Shown piece after piece: positions 26,525 through 35,672 of a DNA stretch of 64,000 nt. The notes beneath the pieces are model-generated. The model was not told where the DNA came from. It saw only the letters and a list, made by a program, of their open reading frames with translations, and did no database searches. Origin of the DNA: Petroclostridium sp. X23. GTDB taxonomy: Bacteria > Bacillota > Clostridia > SK-Y3. The stretch spans positions 1,987,051 to 2,051,050 of the forward strand of contig NZ_CP124862.1 of NCBI RefSeq assembly GCF_030013905.1, in the 5' to 3' direction. Every line of letters starts with the position of its first letter. Position 1 is the first letter of the stretch. The position numbers and the translations under genes are program-made.

Positions 26525-29500
26525 TTACTCCGTCAGCAGATTATACAATACCTGGGCCATCTGCGCCCTGTCTACAACTACCTCCGGGTCAAGCCGTCCG
26601 TCGCTCCCTCTAATGATTCCGACTTCGACAAACAAGGCTACAGCATCCTTTGCCCATGACGCTGTTTGATCCGCATCTTCGAAATCTTTAAGTGTTTGCC
26701 CTCCGCTGCCTTCCGGAAGCTGACCGATTGTCTTTAGGGCACTATACAATAGGGTAAACATCTCCTGCCGGGTGATTACGTTCTCCGGTTCAAACATGTT
26801 GTTTCCCGTACCGTTGGATATTCCCAAACGCTTGGCTGCTGCCAGGTATCCGGTATAGTAGGTATTGCCCGCATCGGTGAAGTTATCGGCAGGATTTCGC
26901 TCGGGAGCTATGCCGTAAGCCCTCATCATCATGGTTAAGAACTGCCCGCGGGTCAATTTATCCCCTGGACTGTAATTACTGCTTTCCGTACCCGATGTTA
27001 TGCTCCTTGCAGCTATAAAGCTTACCGCTTCCGCATACCATGCCGATTCCGGCACATCATGAAAGGTTATTTTGTTATAGCCTACCGCATATTGCGAAAA
27101 ATGGTTTGTCTTAAAGGTAACCATCCCTGTTTGGGGATTATATGTGCTGTTGGTGACAATCTCCAGCTCTCCGTTATCATTGATATAGTAGATAACAATG
27201 GCATTGACATCCTCGTTTTGTCCTGGAGTGTATGGTACCGATACTGTCACATTGCCGTCAAACTGTGATATCTTTCTTCCTCCAATGGCCACGCTGAAGT
27301 CGAACACCGGACGCCCGGCCACAATCCGCTTTACATCATCCGTAAGAGCCGGCATATCCACCTTTGAGGCCGTTATCTTTACATCCTGCGAAGCCTGCGC
27401 AGCTATCCCGCTGAGTGCTTTGCGGTCAAAGGTAATACTTGCAACCGGTGACGAGATATTCAAACCGTTTATCCCGCTTTCCGATATTTCTTTTAGTGCT
27501 GCGGCGGGGATGCCGATTTCAACCGATTTGGCATCTGAAGGTGCTTCTACCTTTATTTCAATACCTGCATTCCCGGTTTGGCCTTGCTCTGCCGATTGCT
27601 TCAGCGCTTTGCCCACAGCCTCGCTGATCTGTGCGGCAGTTACTGCCGCTGCAGCTTTGCCTGAGCTATCCGTTACCGCTGCAGCCGTTGTTGCTATTGT
27701 TACGGCTTCGCCTGCCGCAGGCGTTTCTGCCGGCTCAGCAGCGGAAGAAGTGTTGTTTCCGCTGTTTTCATAATTTCCTTCGTTATTGGATTCCCGGACT
27801 ACATTGACTACAAAACTCCGGGTCTTAATCGCCGCCTCAGGCAGTGTTTCCAGGTTGTCAACATTCCTCATGCCGTTTTGTGATAAGACGATCTCGCTGA
27901 TCTGCGGAAGAGCATAAGCTGTGATTGTAGCCGTACCTTTCTTTCTGCCGGTCAGCAGGCTGCCGCTGACGTTCGCAATCTCTTCATCGCTTGAAATGTA
28001 GACAATCCGTGGCTTTTGCAGGTTCTCATCCACATAGGTGAGGTATGGCTCGATTTCCATACTGCTCCCCCTTTTCAAGGATACGCCGTCCGACACGGTT
28101 GCACCTTCATTTCTGATCTCAAAGCTGCTGATATTGTTTATGGCATCCATATCCTGCTTGTCGGCAAAGCGTCCGCAATCAATTACCGTACCTGTCCCGC
28201 TTGGCGAATGTACTGTCAATTTCAGAATCTCGGCTGCGGAGCCGTCTTCTCCCACTATTTTCTCAAACATGTCGGAACTTATGTCGGCATAAAACTCAAA
28301 ATTCTTCTTTTCATCCACGTCCAAACCTGCAAGCTCAAAGGACCCGATCTCATTGCCCGATACCTCTGCCAGTATCTCCGCATCATCAGCGGCAATATTT
28401 CCGTTATTTACCGCAGTCCCTGTTACTTTCAACCTATTTCTGCCTATGAATTCCCCGTATGCCTCCGGAACATCTACCGCGCTTTTTGCGGTAATGTCCT
28501 GCTCGGCTCTGCATAATTCTTCATCTCCGTCCATCACCACTGCCTGAAGCCTGGTGTCGGAAGGGTCGTCCGGCGCCTGCCAAATCAGTGATATCTCTCT
28601 TTCTTCACCGCCTCTTAAGGGAAGCGCTTCTTCAATTACCTTCATGGACTCGCCGCCGGATACCTGGCAAACCTCAACTACAGCATCCTTCAACGCGCTA
28701 AGTCCCAGATTCCGTACACTGATTTCAACAGGTACGGTTCCATACGGCTTTGGCATCGGAACAGGCTTCATTTCAACCTCCGCTTTCTTTATATCCACAT
28801 CAAAATCAGCAGTCATAAGGCTGCGTTTGTTGACGTTTTCCATCGCCTTCAACTGTCCTGCCACATCCACTACCTCGGAGAATCCTTTTACAAAAACAGC
28901 TCTAAGGTTTCCATCGGGCAGCATTTCAAAATCCAAGTCATTATAGTTGGCGCCCTTGCCCTCCGTAAGCTTTACTGGGTCCGACCACTGAACCGGCTTT
29001 TTCCTTATAATAATCGGGTCACCTGCTTTTACCTTTCCGGATTCACCGTTCATATCCTTCACTTGTGTATAATCAATTGTATTCCCATCTTCATCCACAG
29101 CAGGATAGGTCATGGGCGTAACGCCGTCTTCCTCGTAAATCTGCGTTGCTGTCTCTTCACCGATGGTCTGACGCGCTGCATAGATGTGATGCTCCCTGTA
29201 ACGATTTTCCGGGTGGGCGGCTTCATCCGAATTTGGTTCAACCCCATCTCTATAAGTCACGTCACCTTCACCCCACATGACATATACATTCTGGTCGTCC
29301 GCCTTGACCATAAACTCGTCAATGGGCATGTCATTTTCTATTATTTCATTGCCGAGTGCATCGGTTCTGGAATCATACCGGTGATGGACAACCGTTTCGG
29401 GCTCACTGTACACCCCTGCCAGCTTATTCAATACAAACACCTTTTTGCCGTCAATTTCATATTCCAGCAGGCCTTCCTGTATAAGCATCCCAATATCCAT

Positions 29501-32500
29501 GGATATAATATCGCCGTTAGATATATAGTATAAAAAGACATCATCCCCCACCTTTACAAACTCCAGATCATACAGTGCAGCAGCGTCGTCGGTGCAGCGA
29601 ATTGCAGGATAGAAAACCTTATCCTTAAAGCTGTACAGGTGAATAAACAACTCTCTGTCCTCTGTTGTTTGGGGATTTTCATCCATGTCCAGGATATAGG
29701 GAAGGACTGCATAATCCTTATATCCGATTGCTTTGCTGTCAACAATAAGAGGATCATTGCCAGGCAACTGCCCTATTCCTACCTCATCCGCATATGGCGT
29801 CCTTGACCAGCAGCCTGCCCAGGGGTCGTCCCCCGTTATAAGGATATCGCTTTCATCGGCATACACATAATCGGCAACACTAAGAAATCCCTGTCCATAG
29901 TAGCCGTTCCCCGTATCGCCGCTCTCATCCCAAGTATTGCTGTCAAAATCGTAAAAGCGGTAGGCAAAGGCGGAATAATACGGATTTATAACATCCCCGA
30001 CCACTGCATCCTGGTTGTCGTTACTTCCTGTTGCCCTGTACTCGGTTTTCTTATATACAATCATCAAGTCTTCCTGACCCGCTTCATCCTTTCGATATGC
30101 TATACAAGGCTCGGAATCCGAGTATCTGTCCTGTGCTGTCTCATGGGTTACTTCCTGTACTTCACCAAAGGCTTTAGCATCCTTATCAAAAAACCTTGCT
30201 TTAATATTACGGTTGTTCAGCACCTCCATAACCATGTCCTCATCGTCAATAGCCGTAACCGCACTTGACCAGGCTACCAGTACCCTATCGCCCATATCAC
30301 TGATCCATGGAAGACCATCCGGTGTGTCATCGTTATCAACCCTTTGGGGCATACTCCATGAAGAACCACTATAGATGGAATAAAACAGATGGGTACTGTT
30401 TCTGTCGTCATGAGTTACATCATCATCCAAGAAAACCAGCAATTGCTGATTTTCTCCTATTGTCGCAAGGAGAGTATAGGGATACGGATAAATACCGTTT
30501 TGGAGTATTTGCTCATTGGACGGCGTCAGACCATAGCCCGATGAACTCATGAGCATTTCTTTTTTATTGCCCTGCCATCCTCCACGGCTGTCCAGATATT
30601 CCCTGGATCTGACCTGGTATTTCTCCGCACTGTCATACAGGTAGCTTATATCGCCAAGCAAGCTGTCTGTATTTAAGCTGGTTAAGCCATCGCCGAAAAG
30701 CTTGTATTTCTCTTCAACAATAGGCCACTCATAACTAAAGTACATGATCTCAAGTGTGGTTGTGCACGTTACTGTAACATCTCCCCTACCTGATCCTCCG
30801 GTAGTAAATACCAGGTCAAAATACGCATCACCATCAACCGTTGCTGAACCACCTTCGACACTTGCCGAGGCGGATATCCCTAGGTGCGGTTTGACAATAA
30901 GCTTTCCGTAAGTGGTAAAATCACGATCCAGACTATCTGTTCCGGCGTTTGAAAAGTCTATTTTACCTTCTCCGTCAAAATAGAAATTCTTTTTGTATTT
31001 TTGGATATTGATAATCCCCGTAATGGTTCCATCCAGCGTCATATCCACAGCCAGCGTAACCCCTATGGGTGTCATCCTCTCGACCCTTCTGTGATAGCCT
31101 CCGGAAATGGTTGCAGACATAATCATTTCATCAAAGTATGCATTCCCAAACTCATCAGAGTCCGGATCTTCATCCACAATCATACGAAGATAGAGGGCTG
31201 TAGAAATCCCAAACTTTATATCCGATGTGACACTTGCACTTTTCTTTTTCTTATCATCTTTTTTAATGGATTTTTCATTGGTGCCTGCCATGTCACTTTC
31301 GCTGGCATCTTCCTTGGCGGCATCCTTGAGTTTTTCAGCTGCAGAATTTCCGGAATCATCTTCACCTTCTTCAACATCACTACCGTCGGAAAGGCTTTTT
31401 TCCCAGCTATCCTCAAATCCGAAGGCAACAATCCATTCGGTCTTAGTCTTCTTTATGTAATTATCTGCCTTTCCGGCAAGCCCCAAGTCAAACGCCGCAT
31501 CAATTCTGCCCACCATATCGACGGCAGGCTTTAACGGAGACTTGAAGGAAGATAAAAGTGAAAATGTATCTAAATACTTTTTAAAATAAAATCCGACATC
31601 ATGCTCTAAATATTGGATATCGTTCTGATCAACAATCTGCAGGGTCATGCTGTCTCCGGCCACAACGCCAAAAGCTGCCGGATTGAAATCAAATGTATAT
31701 CTCCCCTGCTTTGGTATAACCTCAATGCCGGTTCCTCTTGCTACTCCTTCCTTTGAATAGATGCGGATTATTGCCTTTTGTGCCTCGATTCCCTGCTTGT
31801 TTGATTTTACTTCAAAGCTGAATTTGAAATTTGCATCTCTGTTGTCTATGAGTTCAAGATCAACCTCCTTATTCTTAGCGTCACTTACAGTGAAGTTATA
31901 CGGAATAAAGGTGTCATACTCCTCGACTGTAATATTGGTGTCAACATTTGAATTTACCTGCCCTGTGTATTTGAGTCCCATATAGTTGATAATCAGGCTA
32001 TATTTTTTACCGGTTTCAAAATCACTGTCTGTTATTTCAAACTCACCATTTTCATCGGTAGCAACAATGTGTCCATTTACATTTACCTCAACGCCGGCAA
32101 GAACTTTACCACCGGTAGTTGAACCCTTTACACTGCTCTTGCCTAAAACAGTTCCGCCTTTTAAGGCAACCTTGCCCGATATGGTTGCAGCCTTCCCCCC
32201 GGTCGGCTTTGGTTCGAAGCTGTAGTAGACAAGAGGTCTGTCATAGTTAGCAACATAGGTGTAAAAATCTCCGACAACAGCGTCTCTATTAAATTCATAC
32301 TCATTTAAATTATTAGACTCCTGTCTACTTATTTTCCCATTCTCGTCCAAATCACCCGAAAAATCCTTCCATGTCATTCTATATCCTTCAGCAGGCGCAC
32401 CATTAAATGTATATATCCTGTTCCGTTCTATAGGAGAAACAATAATGGGGTTCTCACTATCCCCTGACATCGCCTTCCCTTCTTCGGGGATATATGCGAT

Positions 32501-35140
32501 ACTCCCCTTGTCCCGTTCTCCGCTCTGCGGATCCATCATTACTTTTAACGATGAGTCACCATACTGCACCGTTAACTTGGAATAAGTTTTCTGCGGCTTG
32601 AAATCCAATTCGCCGGGCAAAGCCGGATTAATATTTATATCATCTATGGGAGTAAACTTCCATAGATTTTCTTTCTGCATTATAACCTTGTGTTCAAGTC
32701 CACCGCTCTCTTTTTCAAGTGTGCGTTCCATATTATATGTAGGAATAGCATCTTTTTGATAAACACTCCTTTGGAACTTTTTTTTACTAAATATTCCAGG
32801 AACATATATAACCTCCAAAAAGCTAATGTTGTTTGTGTGCCCATTGGCATACCCTGTAACTGCATTCGTGGCCTTTGCATATGCATTGAACTTCACAGTG
32901 TCAAGCATCCCGACTTTTATTACCTGCCCGTTGGAAAAACCATTATCCGCCATGCCACCCTTACCGGGGTCAAAGTTTATTTCTACAAATGCATTCCTCG
33001 GTCTGAATACAGGCAGTAATGCGATTTTATTTCCCTCCATCAAAACTTCATCCAGGGGAATGCATTTTCCGGTGTAGTCCTCAAGTTTTCCGTTATGTAA
33101 AGAAGCGACATCTAACCGGTCTCCTTTGATATAATAATATGATATATTATCCGGAGCGTCCGGATGGAACGGGTTGGACGGCTTGTAACTCCGCCCGCCT
33201 TTTTGCTCGATTTTATAGCCCCAAAGGTAGACCTTTGATGTATCCAAGCCGGCATTAGTGAATTTGGGCACTAGTGAAATGGTTTCATCTATGCCGTATG
33301 TATTTTCAGATGCCTCGAAGGCATCCTCAAAAGCAAGCGAGCCTACGTGCACAGTATCGGCATCTTTACTCATTGTTGCCGACGTCCATACTTTGGGCGT
33401 GATGTTTGCATCTAAATCTTCTGGAAGGTTATCTATTATAAAAGTGTGTGACTTGTAATATAGCTTTACTTCACCGATATTAAGCTCAGCCAACCACGGG
33501 ACAAGCCAATAGTCCAGTTTGAATTGTATTTTGTTTTGCGTTCTATCTATATCCGTTAGTTCAGCATGTTCCCATCGTGAAGCAAAAGGGGTCTGTTCAG
33601 ACCGCTTAGTGAGGAAGAGCCATTCCCGATCCCCGACAAACATGCGTGAAACGGAGAAAGGCGGAATTTTTGACTTATAAGTATGCTTAACATTGGCATT
33701 CCATTGGAACCTAATAAATTCAACCCGGGATAAATCTTCGGTAAAAGATATCCCATTATCAGATTTACCATCAGAAATTATCCTTGCCCAACCGTTTATG
33801 TTATCATAGTCGCCTTCTGTTATATCATCTGCGGTAAGCGTTTTGACACGGTAGGTTTTGCCTTGATATTCCTCTGTGGTCCTTCCCGTGCTGCTCAAAA
33901 GCTGCGGCGTATCGGACAGCATCTGCACATTTTTATCCTCCGACTGCATCAGGTATCTCGGACTTGCTTCTACTGTCACAACTGTTTGGGCTCTTCCACC
34001 GGAAGAAAGATTGGGACTTTCAGGGTCAAGCTTGACCAAGAACTGCAGTTCATCCCTATTTTTACCTTCCATAAGCGGAATCCTGACCTTTTGAGACTCC
34101 TGTCCCGGTACAAATCGAAGCTGGGTGGAAACCGGCTTGTAGTCTTCGTCCGGCTGTGCCGTAAGAGCAGCCGTACCCACATGGATCATCCCATACCTGT
34201 ACAAGCCGGCCGTGCGCCTTACAGTGACTTCGGCATAGCCCGCACTCCTCTTCACCGATATCTGGTCCTCCGCCATTTCAAATTCGACTTTTTCTTTTTC
34301 CTCATCATCCTGGATATTGATAAAGCCGTTGACGGCTTCTCCAAGTGCTCCTCCTTCTGAGTTCAAGAGCGCAAACACAACCTGCTCCTCATCTTCGGAA
34401 ACTGCGTCATCTATGGCATTAAACCTGATTGTTTTCATATATTCGCCATCATCAAAGTTAAATGTATATGTAACACCCGGTACCTCTTCGTACATCTTAT
34501 TCTGCATCTCTGAGGTACTGTCTTTTGAGGCCTGCTCCATTTCACGCCAGGTCCTGCGCTCAGAAGTCGTCCCCGTAAAGACATCTCTTGCCGCACGGAG
34601 CCCGCCTTCTTCCGCCGCCTGTAATGCCGGAAGCTCCGTAAATTCAGCTGCGCCGTTCTCAGAGTACACTTCATCCGCCACCGAAATACTTTGCTCTGCA
34701 CCGGTCGTGCCGGAATAGACCGCACCGCTCACTGAATTTTCAGCACCTTCGAAGCTCTCTATCAAAGATTTTGCACTTTCATTTTCAGATAAGGTTCGTG
34801 TAAAGAGTCCATTCGGAACACTGATAGTATAATCCTGTCCGTATTTGGCCGTAACATCGATTGTCTTGAAGGTAACACTGGCTTTTCCCGCCGTACCTCC
34901 CTTCCTTACAATTGCAAACTCCACCGAGGGTATGTCTTCCGACGTATTTATCCTCGTTGCCAGGAACTCAAAGAGACCGTTCGGATACTTGGTTTCGTCA
35001 GCTCCGTTTCTTAATTCCTCTTTAAGCAGCTGCTCCTTCTGCTGCTCTTCTCCAATCTCCTCTGCCAGTACTTGAATAGGCATTGAACTAAAAAACATTA
35101 AAAACACAAGAAGCATTGATATAAATCTGATTTTATTCAT
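26525..35140 (-). CDS. Giant SLH-domain surface protein with Calx-beta-like repeats (2871 aa)
   Basis: The protein has a Sec signal peptide (about 1-26, MNKIRFISMLLVFLMFF). N-terminal Calx-beta-like segments follow (GQDYTISVPNG, and DDAVSEDEEQVVFALLN near 230-260, then a second one). Next come a carboxypeptidase-regulatory-like fold (VLAGVEVNVNGHIVATDENG), a beta-propeller-like stretch (GENQQLLVFLDDDVTHDD), CARDB/Ig-like parts and a Big_2-like repeat (IVYISSDEEIANVSGSLL). Three S-layer-homology repeats fill about the last 180 residues, beginning ITFHDVPESAWYAEAV. SLH repeats bind pyruvylated cell-wall polymer, so the protein should coat the cell surface. Its GC content is visibly higher than that of its neighbours, so it may have arrived by transfer. 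The long middle part has no recognisable enzyme. The start follows AGGAGGGTC, and a strong terminator follows the gene. Confidence 0.9.
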   Translation of the reverse strand: MNKIRFISMLLVFLMFFSSMPIQVLAEEIGEEQQKEQLLKEELRNGADETKYPNGLFEFLATRINTSEDIPSVEFAIVRKGGTAGKASVTFKTIDVTAKYGQDYTISVPNGLFTRTLSENESAKSLIESFEGAENSVSGAVYSGTTGAEQSISVADEVYSENGAAEFTELPALQAAEEGGLRAARDVFTGTTSERRTWREMEQASKDSTSEMQNKMYEEVPGVTYTFNFDDGEYMKTIRFNAIDDAVSEDEEQVVFALLNSEGGALGEAVNGFINIQDDEEKEKVEFEMAEDQISVKRSAGYAEVTVRRTAGLYRYGMIHVGTAALTAQPDEDYKPVSTQLRFVPGQESQKVRIPLMEGKNRDELQFLVKLDPESPNLSSGGRAQTVVTVEASPRYLMQSEDKNVQMLSDTPQLLSSTGRTTEEYQGKTYRVKTLTADDITEGDYDNINGWARIISDGKSDNGISFTEDLSRVEFIRFQWNANVKHTYKSKIPPFSVSRMFVGDREWLFLTKRSEQTPFASRWEHAELTDIDRTQNKIQFKLDYWLVPWLAELNIGEVKLYYKSHTFIIDNLPEDLDANITPKVWTSATMSKDADTVHVGSLAFEDAFEASENTYGIDETISLVPKFTNAGLDTSKVYLWGYKIEQKGGRSYKPSNPFHPDAPDNISYYYIKGDRLDVASLHNGKLEDYTGKCIPLDEVLMEGNKIALLPVFRPRNAFVEINFDPGKGGMADNGFSNGQVIKVGMLDTVKFNAYAKATNAVTGYANGHTNNISFLEVIYVPGIFSKKKFQRSVYQKDAIPTYNMERTLEKESGGLEHKVIMQKENLWKFTPIDDININPALPGELDFKPQKTYSKLTVQYGDSSLKVMMDPQSGERDKGSIAYIPEEGKAMSGDSENPIIVSPIERNRIYTFNGAPAEGYRMTWKDFSGDLDENGKISRQESNNLNEYEFNRDAVVGDFYTYVANYDRPLVYYSFEPKPTGGKAATISGKVALKGGTVLGKSSVKGSTTGGKVLAGVEVNVNGHIVATDENGEFEITDSDFETGKKYSLIINYMGLKYTGQVNSNVDTNITVEEYDTFIPYNFTVSDAKNKEVDLELIDNRDANFKFSFEVKSNKQGIEAQKAIIRIYSKEGVARGTGIEVIPKQGRYTFDFNPAAFGVVAGDSMTLQIVDQNDIQYLEHDVGFYFKKYLDTFSLLSSFKSPLKPAVDMVGRIDAAFDLGLAGKADNYIKKTKTEWIVAFGFEDSWEKSLSDGSDVEEGEDDSGNSAAEKLKDAAKEDASESDMAGTNEKSIKKDDKKKKSASVTSDIKFGISTALYLRMIVDEDPDSDEFGNAYFDEMIMSATISGGYHRRVERMTPIGVTLAVDMTLDGTITGIINIQKYKKNFYFDGEGKIDFSNAGTDSLDRDFTTYGKLIVKPHLGISASASVEGGSATVDGDAYFDLVFTTGGSGRGDVTVTCTTTLEIMYFSYEWPIVEEKYKLFGDGLTSLNTDSLLGDISYLYDSAEKYQVRSREYLDSRGGWQGNKKEMLMSSSGYGLTPSNEQILQNGIYPYPYTLLATIGENQQLLVFLDDDVTHDDRNSTHLFYSIYSGSSWSMPQRVDNDDTPDGLPWISDMGDRVLVAWSSAVTAIDDEDMVMEVLNNRNIKARFFDKDAKAFGEVQEVTHETAQDRYSDSEPCIAYRKDEAGQEDLMIVYKKTEYRATGSNDNQDAVVGDVINPYYSAFAYRFYDFDSNTWDESGDTGNGYYGQGFLSVADYVYADESDILITGDDPWAGCWSRTPYADEVGIGQLPGNDPLIVDSKAIGYKDYAVLPYILDMDENPQTTEDRELFIHLYSFKDKVFYPAIRCTDDAAALYDLEFVKVGDDVFLYYISNGDIISMDIGMLIQEGLLEYEIDGKKVFVLNKLAGVYSEPETVVHHRYDSRTDALGNEIIENDMPIDEFMVKADDQNVYVMWGEGDVTYRDGVEPNSDEAAHPENRYREHHIYAARQTIGEETATQIYEEDGVTPMTYPAVDEDGNTIDYTQVKDMNGESGKVKAGDPIIIRKKPVQWSDPVKLTEGKGANYNDLDFEMLPDGNLRAVFVKGFSEVVDVAGQLKAMENVNKRSLMTADFDVDIKKAEVEMKPVPMPKPYGTVPVEISVRNLGLSALKDAVVEVCQVSGGESMKVIEEALPLRGGEEREISLIWQAPDDPSDTRLQAVVMDGDEELCRAEQDITAKSAVDVPEAYGEFIGRNRLKVTGTAVNNGNIAADDAEILAEVSGNEIGSFELAGLDVDEKKNFEFYADISSDMFEKIVGEDGSAAEILKLTVHSPSGTGTVIDCGRFADKQDMDAINNISSFEIRNEGATVSDGVSLKRGSSMEIEPYLTYVDENLQKPRIVYISSDEEIANVSGSLLTGRKKGTATITAYALPQISEIVLSQNGMRNVDNLETLPEAAIKTRSFVVNVVRESNNEGNYENSGNNTSSAAEPAETPAAGEAVTIATTAAAVTDSSGKAAAAVTAAQISEAVGKALKQSAEQGQTGNAGIEIKVEAPSDAKSVEIGIPAAALKEISESGINGLNISSPVASITFDRKALSGIAAQASQDVKITASKVDMPALTDDVKRIVAGRPVFDFSVAIGGRKISQFDGNVTVSVPYTPGQNEDVNAIVIYYINDNGELEIVTNSTYNPQTGMVTFKTNHFSQYAVGYNKITFHDVPESAWYAEAVSFIAARSITSGTESSNYSPGDKLTRGQFLTMMMRAYGIAPERNPADNFTDAGNTYYTGYLAAAKRLGISNGTGNNMFEPENVITRQEMFTLLYSALKTIGQLPEGSGGQTLKDFEDADQTASWAKDAVALFVEVGIIRGSDGRLDPEVVVDRAQMAQVLYNLLTE

Positions 35141-35199
35141 TTTGACCCTCCTTCTTTCTATTTGAGTTTCAAACCACTTAAACTTATCTGTAATGTTCC

Positions 35200-35454
35200 T
35201 TAATCTCTCAGAGAGAATAAAATTGTGTCAATACTGAGTCTTAACGGAAGATACTCCGGGATTCCATCCACAGCATCCCAATAAACGGACTTTTCGTCAA
35301 ATTTGACCATCCGAAAGCTTGGCAGATCCTTCAATCTGAAATAGGGGATGGTTCTAACCAGTTTCTGCATATTAAAGGTGATATTGCTTCCATCCTCAAA
35401 ATCTATCAGAAGTTTATAATCATCACTTGCATAGACACTTACCATCTTACTCAT
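35200..35454 (-). CDS. DUF2442-like small protein
   Basis: The 84-residue protein resembles DUF2442 in length and pattern: YKLLIDFEDGSNITFNM near the start and a tail with YWDAVDGIPEYLPLRLSID. Members are small single-domain proteins often found beside toxin-like or phage genes, with no known activity. It is encoded 59 bases upstream of the giant surface protein gene on the same strand and may be co-transcribed with it. Confidence 0.7.
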   Translation of the reverse strand: MSKMVSVYASDDYKLLIDFEDGSNITFNMQKLVRTIPYFRLKDLPSFRMVKFDEKSVYWDAVDGIPEYLPLRLSIDTILFSLRD

Positions 35455-35526
35455 ACTTCCGCCAACTTTCTAAATAAATTGTTATTGTATTCATAATTAT
35501 TTTAAAGAAATTTACGAGTTTTGCGT

Positions 35527-35544
35527 ATCCCCCATACGGGGGAT
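35527..35544 (+). promoter_or_regulatory. GC-rich palindrome before the LuxR-type gene
   Basis: ATCCCCC-ATAC-GGGGGAT is a perfect 7-bp inverted repeat, followed by seven T residues on the plus strand. It could end a short plus-strand transcript, or it could be an operator. The GGGGGAT half resembles the known GGGGATGAGG-like MalT boxes, and the next gene encodes a MalT-like regulator. This second reading is speculative. Confidence 0.4.
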
Positions 35545-35592
35545 TTTTTTCGTCAAAAATTGAGCCGTTTCCCAAAAAGTCGTCATAAAAAA

Positions 35593-35621
35593 TTGGCGTA
35601 TTGGAATTCTTCTGATATAAT
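35593..35621 (+). promoter_or_regulatory. Sigma-A-type promoter of the LuxR-type gene
   Basis: TTGGCG (35593-35598), a 17-base spacer and a perfect TATAAT (35616-35621) lie 52 bases before the TTG start of the plus-strand gene. The spacing is ideal. This is the best-supported promoter in the divergent gap between the surface-protein operon and the regulator. Confidence 0.75.
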
Positions 35622-35672
35622 TAAATAGATTGTTAATTGTAAAGTTAACTATCCATAAATGGAGGGAATCAT

